DNA of 64,000 bases from JBMOUD01 sp049319665 (lineage in GTDB: Bacteria; Pseudomonadota; Gammaproteobacteria; Enterobacterales; Enterobacteriaceae). Position 1 is the stretch's first letter; every line of letters starts with the position of its first letter. The translations under genes and the position numbers were made by a program. Below are positions 17,185 to 26,295 of this stretch, piece by piece. The notes under the pieces are model-generated. The model was given only the letters and a program-made list of their open reading frames with translations. It was not told the DNA's origin and searched no databases. The stretch is taken from NCBI RefSeq assembly GCF_049319665.1, contig NZ_JBMOUD010000009.1:62001-126000 (forward strand), written 5' to 3'.

Positions 17185-17925
17185 ATGTCAATAGATTGGA
17201 ACTGGGGCATCTTCTTACAACAAGCCCCGTTTGGAAATACCACTTATTTAGGGTGGATTTGGTCTGGTTTTCAAGTCACCGTGGGTCTATCTCTCTGCGC
17301 TTGGGTAATCGCCTTCTTTGTCGGATCGCTATTTGGCATATTACGCACCGTGCCGAATCGCTTTCTTTCCGCTCTCGGAACCTGTTACGTCGAGTTATTC
17401 CGTAATGTTCCGCTGATCGTGCAATTCTTCATCTGGTATCTGGTCGTCCCTGAGCTATTGCCTGAAAAAATCGGCATGTGGTTTAAAGCCGACCTGAATC
17501 CAAATGTACAGTTTTTCTTGTCATCCATGGTTTGCTTAGGCCTGTTTACCGCTGCTCGCGTATGTGAACAAGTACGTGCTGCTATTCAATCATTACCGCG
17601 TGGGCAACGTGCTGCGGGGTTGGCTGTTGGGCTAACCTTGCCACAAACTTATCGTTATGTTCTGTTGCCTAACGCCTTTCGCGTGATTGTTCCCCCAATC
17701 ACTTCCGAAATGCTGAACCTGGTAAAAAACTCGGCGATTGCATCCACTATCGGTTTGGTCGACATGGCCGCACAGGCCGGCAAGTTGTTAGATTACTCGG
17801 CCCATGCCTATGAATCTTTTGCGGCAATTACCTTAGCGTATGTGCTGATAAACGGTGTGATTATGCTGATCATGCAGCAGGTTGAGCGTAAAATCCGCCT
17901 GCCAGGCAATATGGGGAGTAAATAA
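17185..17925 (+). CDS. gltJ: Glutamate/aspartate ABC transporter permease GltJ
   Basis: A 246-residue inner-membrane permease of the HisMQ family with about five membrane segments. The EAA loop region QSLPRGQRAAGLAVGLTLPQTYRYVLLPNAFR (about residues 135-168) docks GltL. I chose the ATG at 17185 with GGAG 6 bases upstream; the in-frame TTG at 17179 is unlikely. The N-terminus SIDWNWGIFLQQAPFGNTTYLG is that of GltJ. Confidence 0.96.
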   Translation: MSIDWNWGIFLQQAPFGNTTYLGWIWSGFQVTVGLSLCAWVIAFFVGSLFGILRTVPNRFLSALGTCYVELFRNVPLIVQFFIWYLVVPELLPEKIGMWFKADLNPNVQFFLSSMVCLGLFTAARVCEQVRAAIQSLPRGQRAAGLAVGLTLPQTYRYVLLPNAFRVIVPPITSEMLNLVKNSAIASTIGLVDMAAQAGKLLDYSAHAYESFAAITLAYVLINGVIMLIMQQVERKIRLPGNMGSK

Positions 17926-17928
17926 TTA

Positions 17929-18606
17929 ATGTATCAATTTGACTGGAGTTCCATTGGCCCCAGCCTGCCCTTTTTGCTGGACGGAATGCTAATCACCCTT
18001 AAAATTACGCTGATTGCTATCGTCTTCGGCATTTTGTGGGGAACCATATTGGCGGTCATGCGCCTATCCTCATTCAAGCCGATTAGCTGGTTTGCCAAGA
18101 TTTACGTCAACCTGTTCCGTGCCGTTCCTTTAGTCATGGTATTGCTCTGGTTCTATCTTGTTGTACCAGGCTTTTTGCAGAAGGTATTGGGCGTATCACC
18201 AAAAACTGATATCCGTTTATTGTCGGCAATGGTGGCCTTCGCTATGTTTGAAGCGGCCTACTATTCAGAGATTATCCGCGCCGGTATCCAAAGTATCGCT
18301 CGTGGGCAATCCTCTGCTGCACTCGCGCTAGGTATGACGCACTGGCAATCAATGAAATTGATTATTTTGCCGCAAGCGTTCCGCGCCATGGTTCCCTTAC
18401 TGCTGACGCAAGCAATCGTATTATTCCAGGATACGTCGCTGGTTTACGTGTTAAGTCTGGCGGACTTCTTCCGCACGGCAACCAACATCGGCGAACGTGA
18501 CGGTACTCAGGTAGAAATGATCCTGTTTGCCGGTTTTGTTTATTTTGTCATCAGCCTTTCAGCCTCCTTGCTGGTGAGTTATTTGAAGAAAAGGACCGTT
18601 TCATGA
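17929..18606 (+). CDS. gltK: Glutamate/aspartate ABC transporter permease GltK
   Basis: A 225-residue second permease subunit with five predicted membrane segments and an EAA loop (about residues 122-155, QSIARGQSSAALALGMTHWQSMKLIILPQAFRAMVP). It starts 3 bases after gltJ and overlaps gltL by ATGA. It pairs with GltJ to form the membrane channel. Confidence 0.96.
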   Translation: MYQFDWSSIGPSLPFLLDGMLITLKITLIAIVFGILWGTILAVMRLSSFKPISWFAKIYVNLFRAVPLVMVLLWFYLVVPGFLQKVLGVSPKTDIRLLSAMVAFAMFEAAYYSEIIRAGIQSIARGQSSAALALGMTHWQSMKLIILPQAFRAMVPLLLTQAIVLFQDTSLVYVLSLADFFRTATNIGERDGTQVEMILFAGFVYFVISLSASLLVSYLKKRTVS

Positions 18607-19328
18607 TTTCACTGAAAAATGTCTCTAAATGGTATGGTCACTTCCAGGTGCTGACCGATTGCAGCACTGAAGTTAAGAAAGGTGAAGTTGTGGTGGTGTG
18701 CGGGCCTTCCGGCTCAGGCAAATCAACACTGATCAAAACCGTCAATGGCTTAGAGCCCATTCAGAAAGGCGGAATTGAAGTTAACGGTATTGCAGTCAAT
18801 GATAAGAAGACCAATCTGGCGCAACTGCGTTCCAAAGTCGGGATGGTATTCCAACACTTTGAACTGTTCCCACACCTGTCGATCGTCGACAACCTGACGC
18901 TGGCACAGGTTAAGGTTCTTAAACGCGATAAAGCAGCCGCTAAAGAGAAAGGGTTGAAACTGCTGGAGCGCGTTGGCTTAGCCGCTCACGCCAACAAGTT
19001 CCCAGGACAGCTTTCCGGTGGCCAACAACAGCGTGTAGCGATTGCCCGTGCGCTGTGCATGGACCCTATCGCCATGTTGTTTGATGAGCCAACTTCAGCG
19101 TTGGACCCAGAAATGATTAACGAAGTACTAGACGTCATGGTTGAACTGGCTAACGAAGGCATGACCATGATGGTGGTAACTCATGAAATGGGCTTCGCAC
19201 GTAAAGTCGCTAACCGAGTCATCTTTATGGATGAAGGAAAAATTGTTGAGGATCGTAATAAAGACGATTTCTTCAACAACCCTGAATCAGAGCGTGCTCG
19301 CGACTTCCTGGCCAAAATCCTGCATTAA
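18603..19328 (+). CDS. gltL: Glutamate/aspartate ABC transporter ATPase GltL
   Basis: A 241-residue ABC ATPase with Walker A GPSGSGKST near residue 35, Q-loop VFQHFELFPHL near 82, signature LSGGQQQR near 135, Walker B MLFDEPTSALDPE near 155 and the H-loop TMMVVTHEMGFA. It powers the GltIJK importer. Length and overlap with gltK match the E. coli operon. Confidence 0.97.
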   Translation: MISLKNVSKWYGHFQVLTDCSTEVKKGEVVVVCGPSGSGKSTLIKTVNGLEPIQKGGIEVNGIAVNDKKTNLAQLRSKVGMVFQHFELFPHLSIVDNLTLAQVKVLKRDKAAAKEKGLKLLERVGLAAHANKFPGQLSGGQQQRVAIARALCMDPIAMLFDEPTSALDPEMINEVLDVMVELANEGMTMMVVTHEMGFARKVANRVIFMDEGKIVEDRNKDDFFNNPESERARDFLAKILH

Positions 19329-19382
19329 TCTTACGTCGATTAATCGTGATGGTCTGAAAAACTAGAGCGTCTAAAAAACCAG

Positions 19383-19415
19383 AGCGCCTGAATAACATCT
19401 TCAGGCGCTATTTTT
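19383..19415 (+). terminator. Terminator after gltL (usable from both sides)
   Basis: AGCGCCTGAA (19383-19392), 7-base loop, TTCAGGCGCT (19400-19409) then ATTTTT. It lies between convergent gltL and ybeL. Confidence 0.9.
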
Positions 19416-19434
19416 ACAGATTAATGACTCGTTA

Positions 19435-19992
19435 TTATGGCTCAAACGCCTGTCGTGAAAACGCATCGTTACCGCATTCAGGGCACTTAGTCAGGACTTC
19501 TGGCGTATAAATAGCCAGTTGAAAATGACATTTTTCACACACCATATTGCCTAACCCAACCACTTCACCGCTATGATAAACACCGTGATGGCTGACATCC
19601 TTGAGCACCTCTTTCCATTCCAATTGGGTTTTATCTGTAATATCTGCCAACTGCTGCCACAGGCTTTCTTTGATAACCCGTAAAAATATGCTGTCCGACC
19701 CATCGTCCTGATGTGGTGTTGCAGGTTTTACTGATGCAGCTGGAGCTTCATCCGTTTGCACCTGATGCCGGGGTTTAGCATGGCTAAGATCATATATACG
19801 TGCAAACTCACGAAGATCCCGGCGGGCGGCATGAGTCAACTGAGCAATTTCACTCTGCGTCAGTTGGTTTTCTTCTTGTAGGTGACTTTTAGCCTCATGG
19901 ACTAACACATCAATATCACGTTCACCGCCGCGCAAGCGTTCAGTTAATGACGCCATCAGCTTGCGATAATTCTCAGTTTTCACACTCATCAT
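19435..19992 (-). CDS. ybeL: Zinc-ribbon protein of the YbeL family
   Basis: A 185-residue DUF1451-type protein. The N-terminal half is helical and charged (ENYRKLMASLTERLRGGERDIDVLV). The C-terminal region SLWQQLADITDKTQLEWKEV...HHGVYHSGEVVGLGNMVCEKCHFQLAIYTPEVLTKCPECG ends in a Cys4 zinc ribbon (CEKC...CPEC). It is about 25 residues longer than E. coli YbeL because of a linker rich in Pro and Ala near residues 75-95. Function unknown in the family. It is convergent with gltL. Two adjacent ATGs leave a one-residue start ambiguity. Confidence 0.88.
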   Translation of the reverse strand: MMSVKTENYRKLMASLTERLRGGERDIDVLVHEAKSHLQEENQLTQSEIAQLTHAARRDLREFARIYDLSHAKPRHQVQTDEAPAASVKPATPHQDDGSDSIFLRVIKESLWQQLADITDKTQLEWKEVLKDVSHHGVYHSGEVVGLGNMVCEKCHFQLAIYTPEVLTKCPECGNDAFSRQAFEP

Positions 19993-20312
19993 TTTCCCTC
20001 AATCAATATGGGCTTCCAAACCACGGGGTTGATGTTCGACGCACACTCCTCACCTTTAGCGTAGACCTAAAATGGCAGCATGTTTTGGACAATACCGTTA
20101 TCTGCCAGTCAGAATAGGAAGATCCCTCAAAATAAAAGAGTAAATGACCGTTAACCCGTCGCTTGGTGTTGTTGCCCTTACCGCTTATCAGCTATGCTAT
20201 GCGGATCTTTTTTATGAAAAGTTTTTATTACAGACTTTTGATTAACGATTTTTGATTAACGGAAACCGAGCTACAAGCGTAGCCATTTTCACTCACAGGA
20301 CTACCTTCCGCC
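19993..20312. other. Divergent regulatory region between ybeL and leuS
   Basis: 320 bases with no credible gene. It must contain the ybeL and leuS promoters. A TATGCT near 20197 is a possible -10 for leuS. Nothing else is recognised. Confidence 0.5.
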
Positions 20313-22895
20313 ATGCAAGAGCAATATCGCCCAGAAGACATAGAGTCACAGGTTCAACTTCACTGGCAAGAGAAGCAAACCTTCAAAGTTACCGAACAGC
20401 CTGGCAAGGAGAAGTATTATTGCCTCTCTATGCTGCCTTACCCATCGGGTCGCCTACATATGGGCCATGTTCGTAACTACACTATCGGCGACGTTATTTC
20501 CCGTTATCAACGCATGCTCGGTAAGAACGTTCTGCAACCTATCGGTTGGGATGCATTCGGTCTACCGGCGGAAGGCGCTGCGGTCAAAAACAATACTGCC
20601 CCAGCACCTTGGACCTACGAAAACATTGAATATATGAAGAACCAGCTTAAATTGCTGGGCTTCGGCTACGACTGGGATCGTGAATTAGCGACCTGCCAGC
20701 CAGAATACTATCGCTGGGAACAATGGTTCTTCACCAAACTGTACGAAAAAGGTCTGGTTTATAAGAAGACATCAGCGGTGAACTGGTGTCCACACGACCA
20801 AACCGTATTAGCTAACGAACAAGTTATCGAAGGCTGCTGCTGGCGTTGTGATACCAAAGTAGAACGTAAAGAGATTCCACAGTGGTTTATTAAAATTACC
20901 GCTTATGCCGATCAGTTGCTTAATGACCTCGACACGCTGGAAAGCTGGCCTGAGCAGGTTAAAACCATGCAGCGCAACTGGATTGGTCGCTCTGAAGGCG
21001 TTGAAATTACGTTCGACGTTGAAAATAGCGCGGAGAAACTGACCGTTTATACCACGCGTCCAGATACCTTCATGGGCGCGACCTATGTCGCGGTCGCTGC
21101 GGGTCACCCTCTGTCGCTGCAAGCGGCAAAAACGAACCCAGAGCTGGCTGATTTCATTGAAGAGTGCCGCAATACCAAAGTTGCCGAAGCAGAAATGGCA
21201 ACCATGGAGAAAAAAGGTGTTGCAACCGGGACTTATGCAATACATCCACTGACCGGCGAAAAAGTCGCGATCTGGGTAGCGAACTTTGTATTGATGGAAT
21301 ACGGCACAGGCGCTGTGATGGCGGTTCCAGGACACGACCTGCGTGACTGGGAATTCGCGACCAAATATAACCTGCCAATCAAAGCAGTTGTGCTGGACAG
21401 CGAAGGCAATGAGCCAGACTTGTCTGAGCAGGCGATGACTGAAAAAGGCACCCTGTTCAATTCTGGTGAATTCAGCGGCCTGGCGCACGAACAAGGTTTC
21501 AATGCTATTGCTGATAAGCTGGTTAGCATGGGCGTTGGCGAGCGCAAAGTTAACTATCGTCTGCGTGACTGGGGCGTTTCCCGTCAGCGTTACTGGGGTG
21601 CACCAATCCCAATGGTCACGCTGGAAGATGGTACAGTTGTACCAACACCAGAAGACCAACTGCCGGTTATTTTGCCGGAAGATGTGGTAATGGATGGCAT
21701 TACCAGCCCAATCAAAGCAGATCCAGAGTGGGCAAAAACTACGGTAAACGGCGTTCCTGGCCTGCGTGAAACCGATACTTTCGATACCTTCATGGAATCG
21801 TCTTGGTACTACGCACGTTATACCTGCCCACAATACGATCAAGGTATGTTGGACCCAGCCGCAGCGAACTACTGGCTGCCGGTCGATCAATATGTTGGTG
21901 GTATTGAACACGCGATCATGCACCTGATGTATTTCCGCTTCTTCCATAAGCTGATGCGTGATGCTGGCCTGGTTAACTCCGATGAACCCGCTAAGCGTCT
22001 GCTGTGTCAAGGCATGGTGTTGGCTGATGCATTCTATTACACCGGTAACAGCGGCGAGCGCGTGTGGGTATCACCAGTCGATGCCACCGTTGAGCGTGAC
22101 GAGAAAGGCCGTATCGTTAAAGCCACCGATCCACAAGGTCGTGAACTGGTTTACGCCGGCATGAGCAAGATGTCCAAGTCGAAAAACAACGGCATCGACC
22201 CGCAGGTTATGGTAGAAAAATACGGCGCAGATACCGTTCGTCTGTTCATGATGTTTGCTTCACCGGCAGAAATGACGCTGGAATGGCAAGAATCTGGCGT
22301 TGAAGGGGCGAACCGCTTCCTGAAACGTGTCTGGAAACTGGTCTTTGAGCACAGTCAAAAAGGCGCAGTTTCTGCCCTGGATATTGCTTCTCTGGACAAT
22401 GCCCAGAAAGACCTGCGCCGCGACCTGCACAAAACCATCGCTAAAGTTACCGATGATATTGGACGTCGTCAGACCTTCAACACCGCAATTGCTGCCGTGA
22501 TGGAGTTAATGAACAAACTGGGCCGCGCACCACAAGACTCCGAACAGGATCGTGCGCTGTTGCAAGAAGCCTTGCTGGCGGTTGTTCGTATGCTTTATCC
22601 GTTTACGCCGCACGTTTGCTTCAGCCTGTGGAATACGCTGGGCGGCGAAGGCGATGTAGACACAGCACCTTGGCCACAAGCTGACGAAAAAGCGATGGTT
22701 GAAGAGTCTAAATTGGTCGTTGTGCAAGTAAACGGTAAAGTTCGCGCTAAAATTACCGTTGATGCAGATGCTACCGAAGAGCAAGTGCGTGAACTCGCGG
22801 CACAGGAACATATGGTCGCCAAATATCTGGATGGGGTTACTGTTCGCAAAGTAATCTATGTTCCGGGCAAACTGCTTAACCTGGTAGTAGGTTGA
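20313..22895 (+). CDS. leuS: Leucyl-tRNA synthetase
   Basis: An 860-residue class-Ia synthetase, the same length as in E. coli. The HIGH-type motif is PYPSGRLHMGHVRNY near residue 43. The CP1 editing domain (about 220-415) contains TTRPDTFMGATY and VPGHDLRDWEFA, and the KMSKS motif is MSKMSKSKNNGIDP near 619. A C-terminal anticodon/docking domain follows. It attaches leucine to tRNA-Leu. Its stop overlaps the open frame of lptE, and the four genes leuS-lptE-holA-nadD form the standard operon. Confidence 0.98.
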   Translation: MQEQYRPEDIESQVQLHWQEKQTFKVTEQPGKEKYYCLSMLPYPSGRLHMGHVRNYTIGDVISRYQRMLGKNVLQPIGWDAFGLPAEGAAVKNNTAPAPWTYENIEYMKNQLKLLGFGYDWDRELATCQPEYYRWEQWFFTKLYEKGLVYKKTSAVNWCPHDQTVLANEQVIEGCCWRCDTKVERKEIPQWFIKITAYADQLLNDLDTLESWPEQVKTMQRNWIGRSEGVEITFDVENSAEKLTVYTTRPDTFMGATYVAVAAGHPLSLQAAKTNPELADFIEECRNTKVAEAEMATMEKKGVATGTYAIHPLTGEKVAIWVANFVLMEYGTGAVMAVPGHDLRDWEFATKYNLPIKAVVLDSEGNEPDLSEQAMTEKGTLFNSGEFSGLAHEQGFNAIADKLVSMGVGERKVNYRLRDWGVSRQRYWGAPIPMVTLEDGTVVPTPEDQLPVILPEDVVMDGITSPIKADPEWAKTTVNGVPGLRETDTFDTFMESSWYYARYTCPQYDQGMLDPAAANYWLPVDQYVGGIEHAIMHLMYFRFFHKLMRDAGLVNSDEPAKRLLCQGMVLADAFYYTGNSGERVWVSPVDATVERDEKGRIVKATDPQGRELVYAGMSKMSKSKNNGIDPQVMVEKYGADTVRLFMMFASPAEMTLEWQESGVEGANRFLKRVWKLVFEHSQKGAVSALDIASLDNAQKDLRRDLHKTIAKVTDDIGRRQTFNTAIAAVMELMNKLGRAPQDSEQDRALLQEALLAVVRMLYPFTPHVCFSLWNTLGGEGDVDTAPWPQADEKAMVEESKLVVVQVNGKVRAKITVDADATEEQVRELAAQEHMVAKYLDGVTVRKVIYVPGKLLNLVVG

Positions 22896-22909
22896 GTCAA
22901 GGAGGAGTT

Positions 22910-23515
22910 GTGCAACATCGTATTTTGATGCTGTTACTGGGCGTTGCCGTCCTTGTGACCTCAGGCTGTGGCTTCCATCTTCGCGGTGCGACTAACGTAC
23001 CAGAAGAGCTACGGACTATTGTTCTGGATAGCTATGATCCTTATGGGCCGTTAACACGAGAAATACGTACTCAGTTAAGACTGAGTAATGTACAGATCGT
23101 GGAAGAAAGCACGCTGAAAGGTAAAAAAATCCCATCTCTGCGTATCGTTGGACAGACGCAGAGCCAGGTGACTGCCTCGATCTTCCAAGACGGTAAAACC
23201 GCAGAGTACGAGATGTCTATGACCGTCAATGCGCAGGTATTATTACCGGGCAAAGATCTCTATCCGCTGCATGTCACCGTGTTCCGTTCGTTCTTTGATA
23301 ACCCGTTAACGGCGTTAGCTAAAGACTCAGAGCAAGACATGATTTTGCAAGAGATGCGGCAACAGGCAGCACAACAGCTGATTCGTAAACTTCTGACGGT
23401 ACATGCTGCCGAAGAGAAGAAAGAAGCGCTTGGGATAACTAAGCCTGTTATCGAAGGTAAGCCTGAAGTGATTACCACCGGTAAAAGCGTTTCGGTCAGT
23501 TCCTCTGCACAATGA
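22910..23515 (+). CDS. lptE: LPS-assembly lipoprotein LptE (RlpB)
   Basis: An outer-membrane lipoprotein that plugs LptD during LPS export. The signal peptide ends LVTSGC with the lipidated Cys, then GFHLRGATNVPEEL. FRSFFDNPLTALAKDSEQDMILQEMRQQAAQQLIRKL near residues 125-165 is the most conserved block. I chose the GTG at 22910 because AGGAGG (22900-22905) precedes it at proper spacing; the frame opens at a TTG at 22892. It gives about 201 residues. The C-terminal tail after the conserved block is low-complexity and diverges from other genera. Confidence 0.9.
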   Translation: MQHRILMLLLGVAVLVTSGCGFHLRGATNVPEELRTIVLDSYDPYGPLTREIRTQLRLSNVQIVEESTLKGKKIPSLRIVGQTQSQVTASIFQDGKTAEYEMSMTVNAQVLLPGKDLYPLHVTVFRSFFDNPLTALAKDSEQDMILQEMRQQAAQQLIRKLLTVHAAEEKKEALGITKPVIEGKPEVITTGKSVSVSSSAQ

Positions 23516-24555
23516 TTCGACTTTATCCTGAACAACTCGCCGCGCAGCTCCGAGAGGGGCTGCGCGCTTGTTATTTATTGTGTGGTAACGACCCGCTCTT
23601 GTTGCAAGAGAGCCAGGATCATATCCGCCAAGCTGCACAATCAGCAGACTTTGTAGAACACTTCACCTTTACACTTGATACGCATACCGATTGGGATGCG
23701 ATCTTCAGCAGTTGCCAGGCCCTAAGCCTGTTCGCCAGCCGGCAAACGTTATTGTTAGTCTTGCCAGACAACGGGCCAAGTGCCCCTATCGCCGAGCAGT
23801 TGCTCAAGCTGATTGGGTTATTGCATGACGATATATTATTAATTATTCGCGGTGCAAAACTCTCTAAGGCCCAGGAAAATGGGGCATGGTTCAAAGCATT
23901 AAGCGACCGCACGACTTTTGTCAGTTGCCAAACACCCGAGCAAGCGCAACTGCCTCGCTGGGTAGCCAAACGAGCTACTTCGCTTTCTCTGCAACTAGAC
24001 GATGCCGCTAATCAACTGCTTTGTTATTGCTACGAAGGCAACCTGCTCGCACTTTCACAAGCATTAGAACGCTTGGCTCTGCTTTATCCCGATGGCAAAT
24101 TAACGCTTCCTCGGGTAGAACAAGCCGTCAATGATGCGGCACACTTCACACCTTACCATTGGTTGGATGCCCTTCTTGCAGGCAAGAGCAAACGCGCATT
24201 GCATATTCTTACTCAGCTACAACAAGAAGATAATGAACCGGTTATTTTACTGCGTACGGTGCAGCGCGAATTACTGATGTTATTAACATTGAAACGCAAA
24301 ATGGATAACGTGGCACTACGCACGCTTTTTGACCAACAAAGAGTGTGGCAAAACCGTCGTACCATCGTCACTCAAGCACTACAACGTCTCTCATTGTCCC
24401 AATTGCATCAGGCAGTGAAATTATTGACTCAGATGGAAATCCGACTCAAACAAGATTACGGGCAATCGGTCTGGCCAGAGCTGGAGATGCTATCAATGCT
24501 GCTTTGCGGAAAGCCTGTGCCAGCGGCGTTTATCGATGAGGGTTCACGTTTATGA
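23512..24555 (+). CDS. holA: DNA polymerase III delta subunit HolA
   Basis: A 347-residue clamp-loader subunit that opens the beta clamp. The N-terminus MIRLYPEQLAAQLREGLRACYLLCGNDPLLLQES is typical, as is the central FTPYHWLDALLAGKSKRALHILTQLQ. It has an AAA+-like fold without a functional P-loop, as expected for delta. The ATG overlaps the lptE stop (ATGA). Confidence 0.96.
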   Translation: MIRLYPEQLAAQLREGLRACYLLCGNDPLLLQESQDHIRQAAQSADFVEHFTFTLDTHTDWDAIFSSCQALSLFASRQTLLLVLPDNGPSAPIAEQLLKLIGLLHDDILLIIRGAKLSKAQENGAWFKALSDRTTFVSCQTPEQAQLPRWVAKRATSLSLQLDDAANQLLCYCYEGNLLALSQALERLALLYPDGKLTLPRVEQAVNDAAHFTPYHWLDALLAGKSKRALHILTQLQQEDNEPVILLRTVQRELLMLLTLKRKMDNVALRTLFDQQRVWQNRRTIVTQALQRLSLSQLHQAVKLLTQMEIRLKQDYGQSVWPELEMLSMLLCGKPVPAAFIDEGSRL

Positions 24556-25247
24556 GCACTAGCGCGATATCTTTAGGGTCACAAGATCAAACACCGCCAC
24601 AACCTCATGAATTACTAGCATTATTTGGCGGCACTTTTGATCCCATTCATTACGGCCACCTACGCCCGGTAGAGCAACTTGCCAATGAGATCCATCTCGA
24701 TAAAGTGGTGCTAATCCCTAATAATGTTCCACCACATCGCCCGCAACCCGAAGCCAGCTCGGCGCAACGCTTGGCGATGTTACAATTAGCGATTGAAGGT
24801 AATCCTTTGTTTTCAATAGACCAACGCGAGTTACGTCGCGATACACCGTCGTACACTATTGAAACACTTGAAACGTTACGTAAAGAATATGGTCACGCTG
24901 TACCTTTGGCGTTTATTATTGGCCAGGATTCATTACTTTCCCTGCATAAGTGGCACCGATGGGAAGCATTGCTGAATTTCTGTCACTTGGTGGTCATGGG
25001 ACGCCCAGGTTATGCACAGGAACTCGAAACACCGGCCCTACAACGTTGGCTAGATGCGCATAAAGTGGATGATGCAGGGTTATTAAGACAACAACCGCAG
25101 GGATTTATCTATTTGGCTAATACGCCATTGTTGGATATTTCCGCGACGCAGATCCGTCAGCGACGCCATGCCGGTGATGATTGTGCAAATTTTCTTCCCT
25201 CTTCCGTTGAGCGCTATATCGAATCACAGGGTTTGTACCGTCGTTAA
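24552..25247 (+). CDS. nadD: Nicotinate-mononucleotide adenylyltransferase NadD
   Basis: This protein has a nucleotidyltransferase fold with GGTFDPIHYGHLRPVE near residue 27 (the (H/T)xGH motif), IPNNVPPHRPQPEAS near 55 and the C-terminal LLDISATQIRQR (the ISxTxxR motif) near 196. It adenylates nicotinate mononucleotide in NAD synthesis. At 231 residues it is about 18 longer at the N-terminus than the E. coli enzyme; the extension is polar and follows the ATGA overlap with holA. In E. coli cobC follows; here the next gene is rsfS after 214 bases. Confidence 0.95.
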   Translation: MSTSAISLGSQDQTPPQPHELLALFGGTFDPIHYGHLRPVEQLANEIHLDKVVLIPNNVPPHRPQPEASSAQRLAMLQLAIEGNPLFSIDQRELRRDTPSYTIETLETLRKEYGHAVPLAFIIGQDSLLSLHKWHRWEALLNFCHLVVMGRPGYAQELETPALQRWLDAHKVDDAGLLRQQPQGFIYLANTPLLDISATQIRQRRHAGDDCANFLPSSVERYIESQGLYRR

Positions 25248-25461
25248 GCAACGCGTGTTATACTTCGCCGCTTAATTTCGGCTCCGGCAGGCATGAATTT
25301 ATAAAGAAATATAATTTATTGATTTTAAATAAATTATTTCACTGCACTGCTATGAGCTACAATAGACAATCTGTGATTGCTATTGCGTCGATCACCGCCT
25401 TGCGTTTAAAGGGCTGGTTTTCGTCTACGCCATCATAATTCAACATCCCTAGGGGGAATCT

Positions 25462-25779
25462 TTGCAAGGTAAAGCGCTCCAAGATTTTGTTATCGATAAA
25501 GTCGATGATTTAAAAGCACAAGATATCATCGCCATTGATGTGGCGGGTAAATCAAGTATCACTGATTGCATGATTATCTGTACCGGTACTTCCAGCCGTC
25601 ACGTTATTTCTATCGCCGGCCATTTAGTCGAAGAAGTCAAAGCGGCAGGCTTAGATGCGATGGGTGTTAAGGGCATTAACGAAGCTGACTGGGTAGTTGT
25701 AGATCTCGGTGAAGTGATCGTGCATGTCATGCAAGAAGAAAGCCGTCAGCTGTACGAATTAGAGAAACTTTGGGGTTAA
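25462..25779 (+). CDS. rsfS: Ribosomal silencing factor RsfS
   Basis: A 105-residue protein that binds ribosomal protein L14 (uL14) and blocks subunit joining in stationary phase. The start is a TTG, as in E. coli, supported by AGGGGGAA 4 bases upstream. MQGKALQDFVIDKVDDLKAQDIIAIDV and the C-terminal VIVHVMQEESRQLYELEKLWG are diagnostic. rlmH follows after 3 bases. Confidence 0.96.
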   Translation: MQGKALQDFVIDKVDDLKAQDIIAIDVAGKSSITDCMIICTGTSSRHVISIAGHLVEEVKAAGLDAMGVKGINEADWVVVDLGEVIVHVMQEESRQLYELEKLWG

Positions 25780-25782
25780 TCG

Positions 25783-26253
25783 GTGAAACTGCAACTTGTC
25801 GCCGTTGGCACGAAAATGCCCGATTGGGTGCAGACTGGCTTCACAGATTATTTGCGCCGTTTCCCTAAAGATATGCCTTTTGAACTGACCGAAGTACCTG
25901 CAGGGAAGCGCGGGAAAAACGCTGATATTAAACGTATTCTTGAAAAAGAAGGCGAGCTGATGTTAGCCGCGGTCGGTAAAGGCAATCGAATCGTCACCTT
26001 GGATATTCCCGGTACGCCTTGGGAAACACCACAATTGGCGCAACAATTGGAACGCTGGAAACAGGATGGCAGAGATGTCAGCCTGTTAATCGGTGGTCCA
26101 GAAGGATTAGCACCGGCATGTAAAGCCGCGGCGGAACAGAGTTGGTCGCTCTCCCCGCTAACGCTGCCCCACCCTTTAGTCAGGGTGTTGGTCGCTGAAA
26201 GCCTTTACCGCGCCTGGAGTATCACGACCAATCATCCGTACCACCGAGAATAA
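25783..26253 (+). CDS. rlmH: 23S rRNA (pseudouridine1915-N3)-methyltransferase RlmH
   Basis: A 156-residue SPOUT methyltransferase with a GTG start. The AdoMet-binding knot includes LLIGGPEGLAPACKAAAEQSWSLSPLTLPHPLVRVLVAESLYRAWSI, and the C-terminus NHPYHRE is invariant. It acts on helix 69 of 70S ribosomes. Cotranscribed with rsfS and probably mrdA. Confidence 0.97.
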   Translation: MKLQLVAVGTKMPDWVQTGFTDYLRRFPKDMPFELTEVPAGKRGKNADIKRILEKEGELMLAAVGKGNRIVTLDIPGTPWETPQLAQQLERWKQDGRDVSLLIGGPEGLAPACKAAAEQSWSLSPLTLPHPLVRVLVAESLYRAWSITTNHPYHRE

Positions 26254-26295
26254 TCGGCAGGTCTTTACAAGCAGCAAAGTTAACTAAGTAGTGGG

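Noticed and set aside
20808..22010. 400-codon open frame antisense to leuS
   Set aside because: It is the mirror of leuS codon structure, has no plausible ribosome site or product family, and leuS is unambiguous on the other strand.
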